64,000 nt of DNA from Selaginella moellendorffii (Eukaryota > Streptophyta > Lycopodiopsida > Selaginellales > Selaginellaceae): assembly GCF_000143415.4 (NCBI RefSeq), contig NW_003314292.1, forward strand, positions 793,675 to 857,674. Direction: 5' to 3'. Position numbers and translations under genes: made by a program. Of the stretch, positions 45,287 to 56,308 are shown in pieces (within the stretch, counting starts at the first letter, position 1; each line of letters opens with the position of its first letter). The notes under the pieces are model-generated. The model was not told where the DNA came from. It made no database searches and saw only the letters and a program-made list of their open reading frames with translations.

Positions 45287-46547
45287 CTCACCTTGGCGCA
45301 ACGATCGCCCGCCTCGCCCTCTCCCGGGTGGAAGAAGAAGCACAAAATAAAATAAATTCGCAACCCTTACCGTTGGATTGGCTCATATATCGAGTGCCCT
45401 TTATCCAACGGCCCAGACCCGCGGTAAATGAGCTAAAATTTCGCACGAAATGATCCAGATAAACATTACCTTAAAGTCCCAAGTTTCGTGGAGATAGACC
45501 TAGATAAGCTTGACAACGCAAAATTTAAAACACTCTTTTGATTTTTACCTTGACATCAATGATTGATCGCAACGTTGCTTTGCCCTAAAACCCAGAGGTA
45601 CGGCACCGCCACTGGCGCGTACGGTGAATGCCGCGACTGGGCATTTGCAGGAGTGTCAAAACCTCTTCACATCGCTGGGATTTCTTGGCATTGATACGAA
45701 GTTGATGCCTCACACGACACGGGGTTGATTACGCTAAACCCGGCTATAACAACACCGTATGTTTATGCGATACGCTTGGTGTTTTAAAATGGTATATAAA
45801 GGGTAGAGGTCTGGCAATTTGGATTCTTTTGTCCCCTCTAGCTGTGGCTTCTGTTCAAAGTGTTTGAGCTGTTTTTTAGGATAGGTATTTTATCAATATT
45901 CTTTTGCTTTGAATTCATCATTTCATTCATCAGTGAGAAAGAAGGCAAAAGAAATAGTAAAATAACAGCGCAAGAGAGAAAAATGGTGTAGACGACGACC
46001 AGGAAACGATCGAGAGAGGCTTCTCCAGTGTTCTTGTTGTTGTGAGCATTTGGATGTGACCCTCGCGAAGATATCGAAAACCTTGAGAGCTTTTGGTGAG
46101 TGATTTGATATTTTTCGCCATGGAGAGAGAGTTCAATGCATTGCTGCGCTGTGGCGCCGCTTGGACGCTTGTGTCAAGCGAGAGTTTTTTTTAATCGATT
46201 CGGCCCGTGAGCAGCAGCCGGATTGATTGACTCTATCGTGGTTTTTTTTTTGTTCTTCGTTTTTTCTATATGAATTTTGCAGCTCTGCGTGTGCGTCGTC
46301 CAAGGCAGTGGATCTTGGAGCGCTTGTCTTGCATTGTTTGAGTAGAGTTTCCTCGTTTCGAGCTCGTCAAAAAGCCCTCTCCACATCCCCATCCGGCCAG
46401 ATTGAAACTTGTCTTCGTCCTCTTCTCCTTGTTCTTGTTTGTGTTCTTCGCTTCTTCCTCAAGTAGCTTTCTTTCTCTCTATAGTTTTGTTCTTCTGTCC
46501 ATCCAGTCTCGATCTTCCGGAGCTCTGCGTTTCTTCCGATCCAGACG
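45287..46547. other. Long intergenic / 5' leader region
   Basis: No protein-coding gene is supported. A TATA-like element lies at 45793-45800. The 46190-46540 stretch is T/C-rich, consistent with a transcribed 5' leader, possibly with an intron, for the downstream secreted-peptide gene. Confidence 0.5.
45793..45800 (+). promoter_or_regulatory. TATA-box candidate
   Basis: TATATAAA is the best-placed core promoter sequence upstream of the + strand gene at 46548. It would imply a leader of several hundred bases, so the link to that gene is tentative. Confidence 0.35.
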
Positions 46548-47020
46548 ATGCATCGAACAAGACTTTTGCTGGTGTCGACGATGCTGCTCATCGCGATTAC
46601 TTTCTCGAAAAGTTTTGCTGCTGCTCAAGCGCGATCTCCTTCCTTGGCAGATCCAAGCTCGGGAATCCAATTCTCCTCGAAGGTAAAAACCTCTGCCTCT
46701 TTCTTGGAGTGCAATGAATTGAATCGATCGAGTCCTTGCAGGCGATTCGACGCCCGAGGATGAGATCTCTGCTGAGCGATCGCGAAATGCGCATCGAGGA
46801 GGAGGACTACTACATGGTCGACCCGCCACCGCGGCCGAGAACGCCGGTCAAGAGCGGTCCAATCAAGTATGTGGATCCAGCGCTGGAGAAGCCGAGGATA
46901 CCACGAAGAACAAGAACGAGACAGAATATTCCCAGGCATCGATCTGTTCCCCCGACGCCGTCGCCCGTCTGCCCGTCACCGCCCTGCAAGTCGTGGCCGT
47001 CAGCCCGGTCGCCGCCGTGA
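46548..47020 (+). CDS. Small secreted Arg/Pro-rich peptide precursor
   Basis: Two exons (46548-46682 and 46742-47020, intron 59 bp) encode 137 residues. Residues 1-25 form a signal peptide (hydrophobic core 'LLLVSTMLLIAI', Ala-rich cleavage region). The mature part is strongly basic and proline-rich. It contains an acidic cluster followed by two tyrosines (EEEDYY, 64-69) and then 'MVDPPPRPRTP'. Acidic residues just before Tyr favour tyrosine sulfation, and a DY...DP layout loosely recalls plant sulfated peptides of the PSY type. No Cys framework is present apart from two near the C-terminus. Gene reality is supported by the splice sites, signal peptide and codon-consistent frame. Function is unknown. 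Confidence 0.6.
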
Positions 47021-47425
47021 CTGTTGCCAGAATATTCCAGACGGCGTCAGCATAACTACGGTTCTCTCGTTTTTTCTTTTTTGTTCTTCTAGTTGATGAT
47101 TATACGACCAACGTAAGGCCGGTGATGATTTGCGGAGGAGGTTGTTTCAATGTACAAATCGCTGCTTCCCGAGATTGCTTTTCAGAGATTTTGTAGTTCT
47201 TCCATGGTTGGCATGGTTGAAGGAGCGAGAATATTTTGCAATTTCTTTCAAACATTTTGTTTGTAATTTTTTTGAAATTCTTCTTTTTTAGAAACCTCCC
47301 CATGCACCACTGTTTTGTTTGGAGCGCCCAAGAAAAAAAAAAAAGTAAAAGGAAAAAGAGCTCAAGGTATTTTTCTATCAAACTTGGCGGCACCAAGTTG
47401 GTGCTTGTAAGTGCCTAGGAGAGGA
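47021..47425. other. Intergenic, no gene seen
   Basis: This is the 3' flank of the secreted-peptide gene and the promoter of the lipid-transfer gene. It is T-rich, with an A-homopolymer near 47332-47344. Confidence 0.5.
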
Positions 47426-48269
47426 ATGCTGGTGGTGGCGCTCTTGCTGGCGTTGGATCTCCTCCATCCGACGGCCGCGCAGCGCGAGCCAGCCAAGTGC
47501 GGCAGCAGCGATGCCGGATCTGTGTTGATGCCATGCTTTGCTTTCCTCGAGCAACAAAGCAGGGAGCCATCCGCGCGCTGCTGCTCCGCCGTCGCAAACT
47601 CCACGCAAAAAGAGCCACCGCGCTGCCTGTGCGTGTTCCTCGACCAGCTCGCGCGCGCCATGAATCGAACCCAGCCCCTCCAGCTCCCGTCGCTCTGTGG
47701 CGACGCCCGGCTCACCGCGGAGCGCTGCAAAGGTTTGTTTGTAGCTAATCGGTTTGCTTAGTGGCACTAAACTGCTTTTTTCTTTGGTTTTTTTTCTTTT
47801 TCTTGTGTAGCTCTGGCTGCTTCAGATGCCGTTGCGCCGGCGCTTGCTCCAACGCCAGGTGAGATTTGTACTATAGTTTGGATAGAACTTTGCTTGGAGA
47901 GAATGGATTGAATCAAAGGATGGACTTTAGAAGTGAGACCCTCTCTCTCTCTCTCTCTCTCTCCTTCCTTTGCTCTGCTTTGTTCTGCTTTGCTTTGTCG
48001 CTTGCCGTGTGGACTACTCGTTTGGACTGTGCTTTGCTTACACTGGCCTGGGTCTACAATGACATTGTCTGTCTATAACTGCTAATAATGGAATAATTCT
48101 GCATTAGTTTAGTGCTAATTACTCTTTTCCTAGTGAAAATGAGATTAATCCAGCTTTTTTGGCAGCTGGGGCTCTCGTACCTGGTCCGCTTCACAGTGGG
48201 GGAAGTTTTATGCCTGTCACGAGTCCCTGGAACGTACTGGGGATTGTCCTCGTTTTACTTAGCATCTAA
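47426..48269 (+). CDS. GPI-anchored non-specific lipid-transfer protein (LTPG)
   Basis: Three exons (47426-47732, 47811-47858, 48166-48269) give 152 residues. The first ATG, at 47426, is used. A signal peptide (1-19) is followed by a complete eight-cysteine motif: C25, C37, C52-C53, C67-x-C69, C91 and C101. This is the disulphide-bonded hydrophobic-pocket fold of plant lipid-transfer proteins. A Pro/Ala-rich linker and a hydrophobic C-terminus ('WNVLGIVLVLLSI') indicate GPI anchoring to the plasma membrane. The likely role is export or delivery of cuticular or wall lipids. The last intron (307 bp) is long for this genome and carries a CT microsatellite. Confidence 0.9.
47941..47962. repeat. 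(CT)11 microsatellite
   Basis: Eleven uninterrupted CT units lie in the second intron of the lipid-transfer protein gene. Confidence 0.97.
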
Positions 48270-48358
48270 TTGTCTTTACTAATTCAATCTAACCGGACTA
48301 TGGCATATGCTATAGAATTGTCGGAAAGTTTAAATTGCTTTCTTGGCGCGAGAGCAAA

Positions 48359-49969
48359 ATGGGCACGACATTAAACCTGGAGGGAGCGATCCCGCGACCT
48401 GGTGGCCAGGACGCGATCGAGGATCTCGCGTCAATCGTGAGATCCTGCGGCAATCCCCGCGACGCGCTTGCGATCCACACGCGAATCCTCGCCAGCGAAC
48501 AGCACCGCCAGAACGTTTACCTCGCGAATCTCCTGGTGGAGATGTACGGCAAGCTGGGCAGCCCCGTACGCGCGAGGGCCGTCTTCGATACCTTGAATCC
48601 CCCGAATATCTTCTCGTGGAATATCCTCGTCGCGGCATATGCCCAGAATGGGCATGTGGAGGAGGCCAAGCGTGTGTTCGATCTCACGCCACACAAGACG
48701 GTCGTCTCGTGGACGACCATGCTCCAGGCATATACCCGGCATGGACATCTCGAGCAGGCAAAGATCCTCTTTGATTCCATGCCCGATAGGAACGCCTTCT
48801 CGTGGACCATCATGATGGCCGCATATTCCGAGAGAGGGGATCTTCTTAACTCCAAGATTCTCTTTGACAAGATGCCGCGGAGGAACGTCGTCGCCTGGAC
48901 TGCCATAGTCAAAGTCTACGCCGAGAACGAGCATATTCCCGAGGCCAAGGAGATGTACGATACAATGCCGCACAGGGACATGGTGTCGTACAACGTGATG
49001 CTCTCGGCATATGCCGGGACCGGGAATCTGGCTCAAACAGAGGATCTCTTTGAAAAGATGCCCGAGTATGACATAGTCTCATTTAACACGATGTTGGGAG
49101 CTTACGTGCACGAGGAGCGTTTCGCTCGGGCAAAGAGCCTGTTTGATCGGATGCTTTACAGAAACGTAGTGTCTTGGAACACACTGTTGCGAGGATTCGT
49201 CCAGGCGGGAGAGATTGAGCAAGCGGCCTGTGCCTACGAGAGAATGCCCGAGAGAACTGGAGTGACTTTCACGATTCTCATCGGAGCTTATGCCCTGCTC
49301 GGTTACATCAAGGAGTCAGAAAAGATCTTCGAGCAGATGCCTTACTTGGATACAGTCTCGTGCAATGCGATGCTGGTGGGCTTCGCTCAAAACTCTCGGC
49401 TGGAGCAAGCGCTGACGCTCTTCCACAGCACGACGATGTTGGAGCGAAACACCGCATCGTGGAACACCATCTTAGCAGCGCTCGCAAGCCATGGAAACCT
49501 GGAAGCAGCGAGAAACCACTTCAAGACCATGCCGGAGAAAGATATAGTTACCTGGACGGCGATGGTTGCCGCGCACTGTCACGCAGGTCACGGCCGAGAA
49601 GCGATCAAGATCTTCCGAGAGATGGAGCAGGAAGGATTCCGTCCAAACGAGTTCTCACTGTCCACTGTTCTAGCAGCTTGCAGCCGAGCCGGACTTCTCC
49701 ACCAGGCCTGGCAGTACTTCGCCTCCATGAGCAGTGCCTACAACTTAAATCCTGCCGCTGAGCACTACAGTCCCATGATCGATCTTCTCGGTCGAGCGGG
49801 ACAGCTCCAGGATGCTCATGACTTGTTCCATCAGATCCCGCCGCTGCCCTGCTCGTTAGCATTGGGTGGTCTTCTCGGTGCATGTAAACTTCACAACGAT
49901 CTGGAAAGAGCAACACAAGCCGCTAGAGATCACTCCCAACTTGAGGAAATAGAAAAAGCTTTACCTTGA
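48359..49969 (+). CDS. PPR protein with uninterrupted short repeats
   Basis: This is an intronless gene of 536 residues from the ATG at 48359; upstream codons in frame lack an ATG. Most of the protein is a run of about 31-residue repeats with 'VVSWTTMLQAY', 'AKxLFDxMP' and similar wording, that is, S-type pentatricopeptide repeats (about residues 75-420). Two longer repeats and a short E-like tail ('LGGLLGACKLHNDLERA') follow. No DYW domain is present, so if it takes part in RNA editing it would need a partner in trans. Like other PPR proteins it should bind a specific organelle RNA. The stop codon is one base from the putative 3' end of the convergent EDM2-like gene. Confidence 0.9.
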   Translation: MGTTLNLEGAIPRPGGQDAIEDLASIVRSCGNPRDALAIHTRILASEQHRQNVYLANLLVEMYGKLGSPVRARAVFDTLNPPNIFSWNILVAAYAQNGHVEEAKRVFDLTPHKTVVSWTTMLQAYTRHGHLEQAKILFDSMPDRNAFSWTIMMAAYSERGDLLNSKILFDKMPRRNVVAWTAIVKVYAENEHIPEAKEMYDTMPHRDMVSYNVMLSAYAGTGNLAQTEDLFEKMPEYDIVSFNTMLGAYVHEERFARAKSLFDRMLYRNVVSWNTLLRGFVQAGEIEQAACAYERMPERTGVTFTILIGAYALLGYIKESEKIFEQMPYLDTVSCNAMLVGFAQNSRLEQALTLFHSTTMLERNTASWNTILAALASHGNLEAARNHFKTMPEKDIVTWTAMVAAHCHAGHGREAIKIFREMEQEGFRPNEFSLSTVLAACSRAGLLHQAWQYFASMSSAYNLNPAAEHYSPMIDLLGRAGQLQDAHDLFHQIPPLPCSLALGGLLGACKLHNDLERATQAARDHSQLEEIEKALP

Positions 49970-49970
49970 A

Positions 49971-52900
49971 TCAGTGGTCACCTCCAACTGTCGTATACCT
50001 TTGAGTGCTCCACCATGGCGATAGGATGAATCTGAAACCTGGAAAACTGGCGGACGAGGATGACGAGGATGACGAGGATGTGGATGCTGGAGCCTCTTGA
50101 TCATAGTCCGGTGGTTCTCTACTGGAAGCTTCACCTGGAAGTCGAGTCTCGTCCGCTTTCCAGGTGACGTCAAAGCTTGCTTGCTGTTGACCGGGGAATT
50201 TGCCAGTGACAATTTACGCTCTCTTCTTACCTTTTACATGAGATTCCAAGCTCGGAACCGTCCAGTTCCGAACAAAGAACGTCAAACGACGAACTTGAAG
50301 TACCTTAACCTCCCACATCAATGTTAGCAGCACTCTTTGCATCCAAAGCTATATGAATTTCCCATCAAAAAATGTTAATCACTGTCAAAAGGAAGAGAGC
50401 TGTCGCAAGTCATCTACCTGAACTACGTCGAAGATGGCCATGCCTCCTGGCTATCTTTCTGTGAGCCTCAGCAAAATCCACCCGGCTCCATAGATACAAA
50501 ACCGGAGGGACATTGTTCTCCTGCTTTATCGTCTTTCCTTCAGCATCCACCGATCCAGGCAAGTAGAATGCCTGCACAAGGAAAACAAGACGGTTTATTT
50601 AGAAAGATAAAGAATAGCATACATACGTCCCCTCTCAGCAGATCCTTGTCTTCCCATGTCAATTCGTAGTAGCGTCCATCCGGTCTGCAACCGGTTATGA
50701 GCTTTACACATAAAAAAGAAAAGAAAAGTTCGCAGGACCTTCTTGTCTCTTCTGGTGCAATCAGCACTATAATCTTGGGTTGGAACTTCACGCAATGCTC
50801 CACAAACTTGCTGGCAAGTTGAGCCCTGAATCCAAAAGGAGGATTCAAACCCATAATCTGCATTCCACAATACACAATAGTATCAAGTGAATGTACAACA
50901 CAACAGTATACTCACCAGTTTATCACTGGAACAAAGTTCTTCTGGTTGGATTTCCATGTAGTCTTTCCGCTCGAAATGGAACGTATCCTAAAACATGATG
51001 TCAGCATTGATCCAGCAGGGAAAAACATTACTCACACTCGGCTGTATAAAGTCGAAGTTTTTGAATCTGCAATCTTTCTTCATGGCCGTCAGCTTGTCAG
51101 ACATTAGCCGTGAAAACTCGTTCGATCCACAGCAAAGGTCCACCACCTTTGAATCTGAACGAGTCGGCATAACAATACGAACAATTAAGAAAAAACGTAC
51201 CATATCTCCTGGATTCACGTAATAGCTGAGCTGGTCGACAATCTACAAGCAGATAATATGTTAGAAAAGGTCTGCCTTGCTTTGTCCATCGAACTCACCG
51301 ATTGTAACTTATAAGTACGCGTGAAATGCCGCCCAAAGGAACTATAGCGCATTCCAAACAGCATAGGCGACAAGTAAACTCGCAATGCGTCCTGAAATTT
51401 CCCACATTGGTCTTGATAATAACCATGGGTAATCTTACTCTGGCGCTCTCAAGCAGCTTCAAGTCCTTCGGCGAGAAGATGAGTTGAGCTTTCTCAATAC
51501 TGCCGCCGCATTGGACGAACGTAGATGCCTTTTGAAAAGCCTACAAAAATCGAAAGTAAGCGGACAGCCAAGAGTTGACATGGAATCATCTACATTCAGC
51601 AACGAGTGTATCCTGTTCAAATGACGATTCCTGTTCGAATTTGGCCTGGCAGTGCTTGGAGCTGTCAATTGTGCGGTAATGCTTTCAAATGTCAGCTTGC
51701 AGCTCGACATAACCTTTGAAACACTGGAAAGAAGAAAACGCTAAGTGGAACGAAAGAGCAAATACTACTTACGTGTCTTCCACCTCCTTCTGGGAGAAGA
51801 CGGCGGGCGTGTCAGAACGGAGAATGTTGTTTCCTTGTCGTTGCTCCAAAATTTGAACGCTTTTAGAGCTCTGCAGATTAATTGCAGCCTTGTTCCCACG
51901 CTCTTTCGATGGTATCTCCGGAAACTTTATGTGATCCCTTCTTGGTGTTCTCAAATCGGGCATCACTACGTGGTTCCTGAAACAAGTGAACTATAATCAA
52001 TGTATTAAAACAAAAGAGAGCTTACATGCAATACAGAAATCTTGTTTGATTTATGAACCATCCCCTTCGATCCTCGTCGTCATCTGCAAAGCTTACACTG
52101 GCAACGCAGTTAAGGCAATGCGATTGTAACAACGGTTCGGCTTACCCAGAACAAGCTTCATGCCAGGCTCGTGGACAGCGCCTACACGGATACAGCCACA
52201 GCGATTCTTCTTCCTTTTCTCTCTGGTGGCACTTGAAGCAGTTGTGAAGAGGGCACGTAAATCCAGTTCTGGCAGCTGTGTCCCCCAATAACTTGGACAC
52301 GCAAGGAAGATGGTAAAACTTCCCGCAGAGAGCAACGTCACACAAGAAAACCTGCACAGAAACATCGAATAAGAGTCCACTACTCAAACCAGAAAACATA
52401 CCTCTTGTAAGGGACCGCTTGATGCTCCAAGTTTTCCACAAGCGAAGCACTGGTGCTGGTTGAGCTCGCAGTTCTTACAAAAGAACTTTGCCATGTGCTG
52501 GTAGCAAAGAAATAGAGTCCTGATAATGTCTAGTACCAACGACGAACCTTAACTTCTGCCTCTGACAGGCACAAGGTCTTGCAAGAGACGCCTTCTGTTT
52601 TGAATCCATGGAACGATCGTAGGCACGGACCATCACAGCTGCGTTACAAGGCACATGATTTCCGTATAATGCCTGAAAAATGGCTTACCATAGCAAATCA
52701 CCACCATCATCGCATATGGCACAAACAGACTCCCCAACGCCGTCGTCGCCGTCCACCTCCTCCTCGGATTCATATCTCGGCCTCTTGCTAGAACTTCCTT
52801 CGTCATACGACCTCCTCCTCTTTCTCAGCAAGCTTTGGATATAGTCCGAAGCTCCCAGCTCCGTATCAAGAGTTACAAGTTTCCTCAAGACGTAAAGATT

Positions 52901-53653
52901 CTCCAACACCTCATCTTGAGTCGGAATGCTGTCATGGTAGCTGCAAACAGAAAATGGTACATGAATGCCCAAGAAAAGCGCTGCTGCAAGTACCTGTAGA
53001 GGGAACGCAAATGGTTCCAAATGGTTGTCTCGGAAGCATATAAATGCTTCCTCGCGAACTCCAGCAGACTAAGCAGAACAAAAACGCTTAGAAACTCCAC
53101 TTCGTAAGCCTTTGCCTGCTTTCCCAGCTTGATCCTGGCAAAAATGAATGAAGTTTCCTCAGCTTCCTTACGAGAACGAAGGAAACTTGGAAACCATACC
53201 ATCTTTTTTGCTCATTCCTCACGTAGATCTGTGCCCCTTCCGGACCAAACTCCACACTCCAGGCATTCACTGGCGTTCCCACTGGACGAAGGCCATCATC
53301 GGTCTTACCCCGGAGCCAGATCGTTTCTTGCAAGGAAGCTCCAGCACACTCGAGCGGTAGCTGGAACAAGGAAACGGGGTTAAATTCGTCCTGGAAGCAA
53401 AATTCTTCCACCGAATTGACAATGTCGTCATCGAGCACCCTGCGAGAGACGCGATCAAGCCCAGAGAAGCAAAGAACAAGGCCTACATTTCACGGGCGCT
53501 CTCCGCTTCCGTGAGGCTGGACTGGAGCTCCTCGATGCTCGATCTTCCGGCGTACGCCCCGCCCTCGCGCAGGCGAACGATCGTCGCGGGCGATGAGAAG
53601 CTGAGGAACCATCCCGCCGTGTCGGATCCAGCGGCGCCCAGCGTTCGCGCCAT
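49971..53653 (-). CDS. EDM2-like PHD-finger / methyltransferase-like chromatin regulator
   Basis: This is a multi-exon gene on the minus strand from the ATG at 53653. The N-terminal part ('FQLPLECAG', 'WLRGKTDDGL') matches the plant EDM2 family. A PHD-type zinc region begins with 'VCAICDDGGDLLW' (about 52727-52685) and continues with further Cys/His-rich blocks to about 52160 ('YHLPCVSKLLG', 'YPCRRCPRAWHEACSG'). The C-terminal methyltransferase-like domain contains 'VVDLCCGSNEF' (about 51146-51114, SAM-binding type) and 'GLNPPFGF' (about 50851-50828). In Arabidopsis EDM2 controls heterochromatic introns, transposon silencing and poly(A) choice in a disease-resistance gene. The 3' end is least certain: a Ser-rich tail read in one frame stops at 49971-49973. 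Several intermediate exon borders are not fixed. Confidence 0.82.
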
Positions 53654-53722
53654 ACCGGATCCGCGAAGAACTCCTTTATTAGAACCCTAAATATTTGTTC
53701 GCAAAGATCAGAGCTTTAGGGC

Positions 53723-54369
53723 ATGGCTATGGCGATCCGAAGCGCCTGGCGATCGATCGCGCGCCTAAAGAACCCCATCAGCAGCAGGAGCAGGGCATTC
53801 TCGACGATCGACGAGGAGGAAAGGCGGCAGCTTGTCAACAGGTTCGATCGATTCCAATGCCAATTCTTCCTCATTTGCGCGTTCCTCACAGAAATTTCTC
53901 TATAGATTGCTCTACCGGAGCAAGCAGCGGGGATTCCTGGAGCTCGATCTGGTGCTGGGGAAATGGACGCAAGAAAACATCCATCAGCTGGACGACAAGC
54001 ACTTGGAATCGTTGATCCAAGTCCTCGATCTGGTGAGATTTTGATCTATGTTCCATGGGGTTCTCAAATAGATCGATCTTCCAGGAAAACCCCGATCTAT
54101 GGAAATGGCTCACAGGGCAAGCCGAGGTGCCAGAATCCATCACTGCTAATCCGGTATGGAGGAAGACGAGAGACGATGGGTGTTTGTCCTAAAGTTCTAG
54201 GATTGGAATTTCTTTCCAGGTGTTTGCGTGTATCCAGAAGCAAATCAGTGGCAACTTGGAGAACCATGCGGCCGTGGAGACTCGTGCCAAGCCCGGCCAG
54301 CCGTGGGTTCGTGGATGGGATGACTTCAAGAAGACAGGACCAAACAACGCTTTCCTTGGGAATCAGTAG
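53723..54369 (+). CDS. SDHAF2: Succinate dehydrogenase assembly factor 2, mitochondrial
   Basis: Four exons (53723-53841, 53906-54032, 54085-54153, 54220-54369) give 154 residues; introns are 52-66 bp. Residues 1-26 form an Arg/Ser-rich mitochondrial presequence. The core has the family signature 'LLYRSKQRGFLELDLVL' (the RG motif needed for SdhA binding), followed by 'ENPDLWKWLTGQ'. The plant C-terminal extension ends 'NNAFLGNQ'. The protein promotes covalent FAD attachment to the succinate dehydrogenase flavoprotein in the matrix. Its start codon is 69 bp from that of the divergent EDM2-like gene. Confidence 0.93.
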
Positions 54370-54928
54370 AAGAGTTTCCATCCATTGTGTAAATTAATTA
54401 CTCTTATTTAACTTAGTTACACTGCCAACAAGAAAAGGAAATATTTTTATTTTGTTAGTCTAAATAAAAAGAACAAATAGAGGAATTAAATAATTTAATG
54501 AAAATTATGTTAAAAGGCATTATGTAAGATTTATTTCCAAGATAAATGTTTAAAATTGTAATATCACAGGAATACACAATTTTTATTTACCATTTAACTA
54601 ATATTATTGCTTTTATAATAGAAATATATATGTTTTATTAACCCAAAAACTCTAGCTTATATACAAGAGCAAGTGGTTTTAATTAAAACCAATTTTACAA
54701 TTATTAAAATCTCACTATATTAATAATAATATACAGCATTGTAATTGTAAATTTGGATCTCATATTATCCCTTTTCCTTAGAAAGGACAAAAAAGACAGT
54801 TTGGGTTATTGTGTTGATAGACTCAAATTATCTTAGAGTTCTTATGTTGATGGACTAAGATCTAAAGGGACATTAAAAAGGACAACTACATGAAGTATTA
54901 ATAAATTTATAGATAATGCAATTTAGTT
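54370..54928. other. AT-rich intergenic DNA
   Basis: No gene is seen. Composition falls sharply to AT-rich right after the SDHAF2 stop codon, marking the border between the gene island and repeats. Confidence 0.6.
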
Positions 54929-55027
54929 GTAAGCTCTTGAATTTAAACTTCCCAAGAGGTAATTAAGTTCAAATATTATTCAAACTCTTAAGTATCCCAA
55001 AACCCTTAACCAATTGGAAAACAAGGT
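54929..55027. repeat. Degraded TRIM LTR fragment
   Basis: The sequence from 'tgtaagctc' to 'ccaattggaaaac' follows the TRIM LTR at 12919-13015 with many transitions and short deletions. It is a truncated, old copy of the same family. Confidence 0.7.
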
Positions 55028-55044
55028 ATTATAGCAAATATGAC

Positions 55045-55191
55045 TATGTATATATTGAAAGTTACTTGTGTTGGCGAATCTTTTCATATATTCTTTCCTT
55101 ACTGTCACGATAGTAGGACATCAGTTTGTTGGTTCTTTTTTCAACCCCTCTTAGTAAACTAGGCTAAGCATTTATACTTAATTATAAAAAG
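55045..55191 (+). repeat. Degraded fragment of non-coding-element LTR start
   Basis: Blocks such as 'tattgaaagttacttgt' and 'ccttactgtcacgat' repeat the first 200 bp of the LTR that begins at 55192. This is a partial, more decayed copy lying directly upstream in the same orientation. Confidence 0.6.
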
Positions 55192-56308
55192 TGTCGCAAA
55201 TGTGACTTCAGGTATTGAAAGTTGCTTGTCGGTTAGTCCTTACGGACACTCTTTCTTTACTGCCACAACGGCAGGAGGTTAGTACTGCTGGACCCTTTAT
55301 CAATCCCTTTTGTTCAAGTGTTAGTAAACTGGGTTTAGCATCTGTATTTAACTAAATGGACATAAGGTAGGAACTCCTATGTGTTTCTAACTGAGCATAC
55401 TTGGCTTGGCTGTTAATTCTTTTTTGCTCTATCTTGCACTAGCTTGACAAGAACTCTTGTATATTGAGATTAATCCCTCAATATCGCTGGATGATAGCTT
55501 ACCATGTTTGCTAAATACCCTCGCTATCATGCCCTTTGTGTTAGTTTCATTTCGGTCCCAAATGCTATTTATAAAAAGTGTCTAGATTTACTCATTTGGC
55601 ATATCTACTGAATGTAAAGATTGTCCTAAACACAATGGTGTTCATCCCATGTCCAATCTAAAGACATTCCATATTTAATAAATTTCACACTTGTCCCAAA
55701 GACTAACTCTTGATATTAAAGGAGGTTTAGGATGAAAGCCCAAAGCATGTGTTCCTCAAGGGGGGGGGGGTTCCAAATGTATAGTAAGGATAGTGGGTAG
55801 GTTGGGTATGGTTGACTAACCTAAGGCATAGTTTAGCTCCCGCTTGCATGCCTGTCTTTGTTTTGCGTTCGGCTTGGGTCTAAGCCCAAGCTCCACATCA
55901 TACTAATTGGTGGAGTACCCATATCCTCGTGTTAGGCCACCGGTATGCTAAAATAGCACCAAACTTCGTTTAGCATTATTTTGCATGTTAGTTCTAGCAT
56001 TGGGATGCTAGATGCTCTAGGACTGTTCCAAGTCACTCCATGCTCCTATCTCTTCGCTCTTTAGGATATATGCTCGAGAGTCGTTCCATGTCCCAGTGCC
56101 ATTACTCCTTGGCTCCATGCTTGGGAGTTTGGTACCGTTTCTTCGTTCAGTGGATTAAGGCCCAGAAACTCGGGTTCCACACCATTGTCCTTTGGACACA
56201 TGGCTTGTGACATATAGCATGCAACACGTGGCACATAGAGGGTTCTGCTTCGTGGTTATCCTATGGTAAATCACCATAGGATAAAGGGTAAAAACCACGT
56301 GTGCTACA
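55192..56308 (+). repeat. 5' LTR of a second non-coding LTR element
   Basis: It runs from TGTCGCAA to GCTACA, colinear with 10492-11729 and 18857-20002, with small deletions. It is followed at 56310 by TTGGTATCAGAAG, a better initiator-Met primer site than in the first element. The 3' LTR is beyond the window. Confidence 0.92.

Noticed and set aside
48431-49036. 201-codon minus-strand frame opposite the second PPR gene
   Set aside because: It is an antisense shadow created by the repeat periodicity. No domain is recognised.
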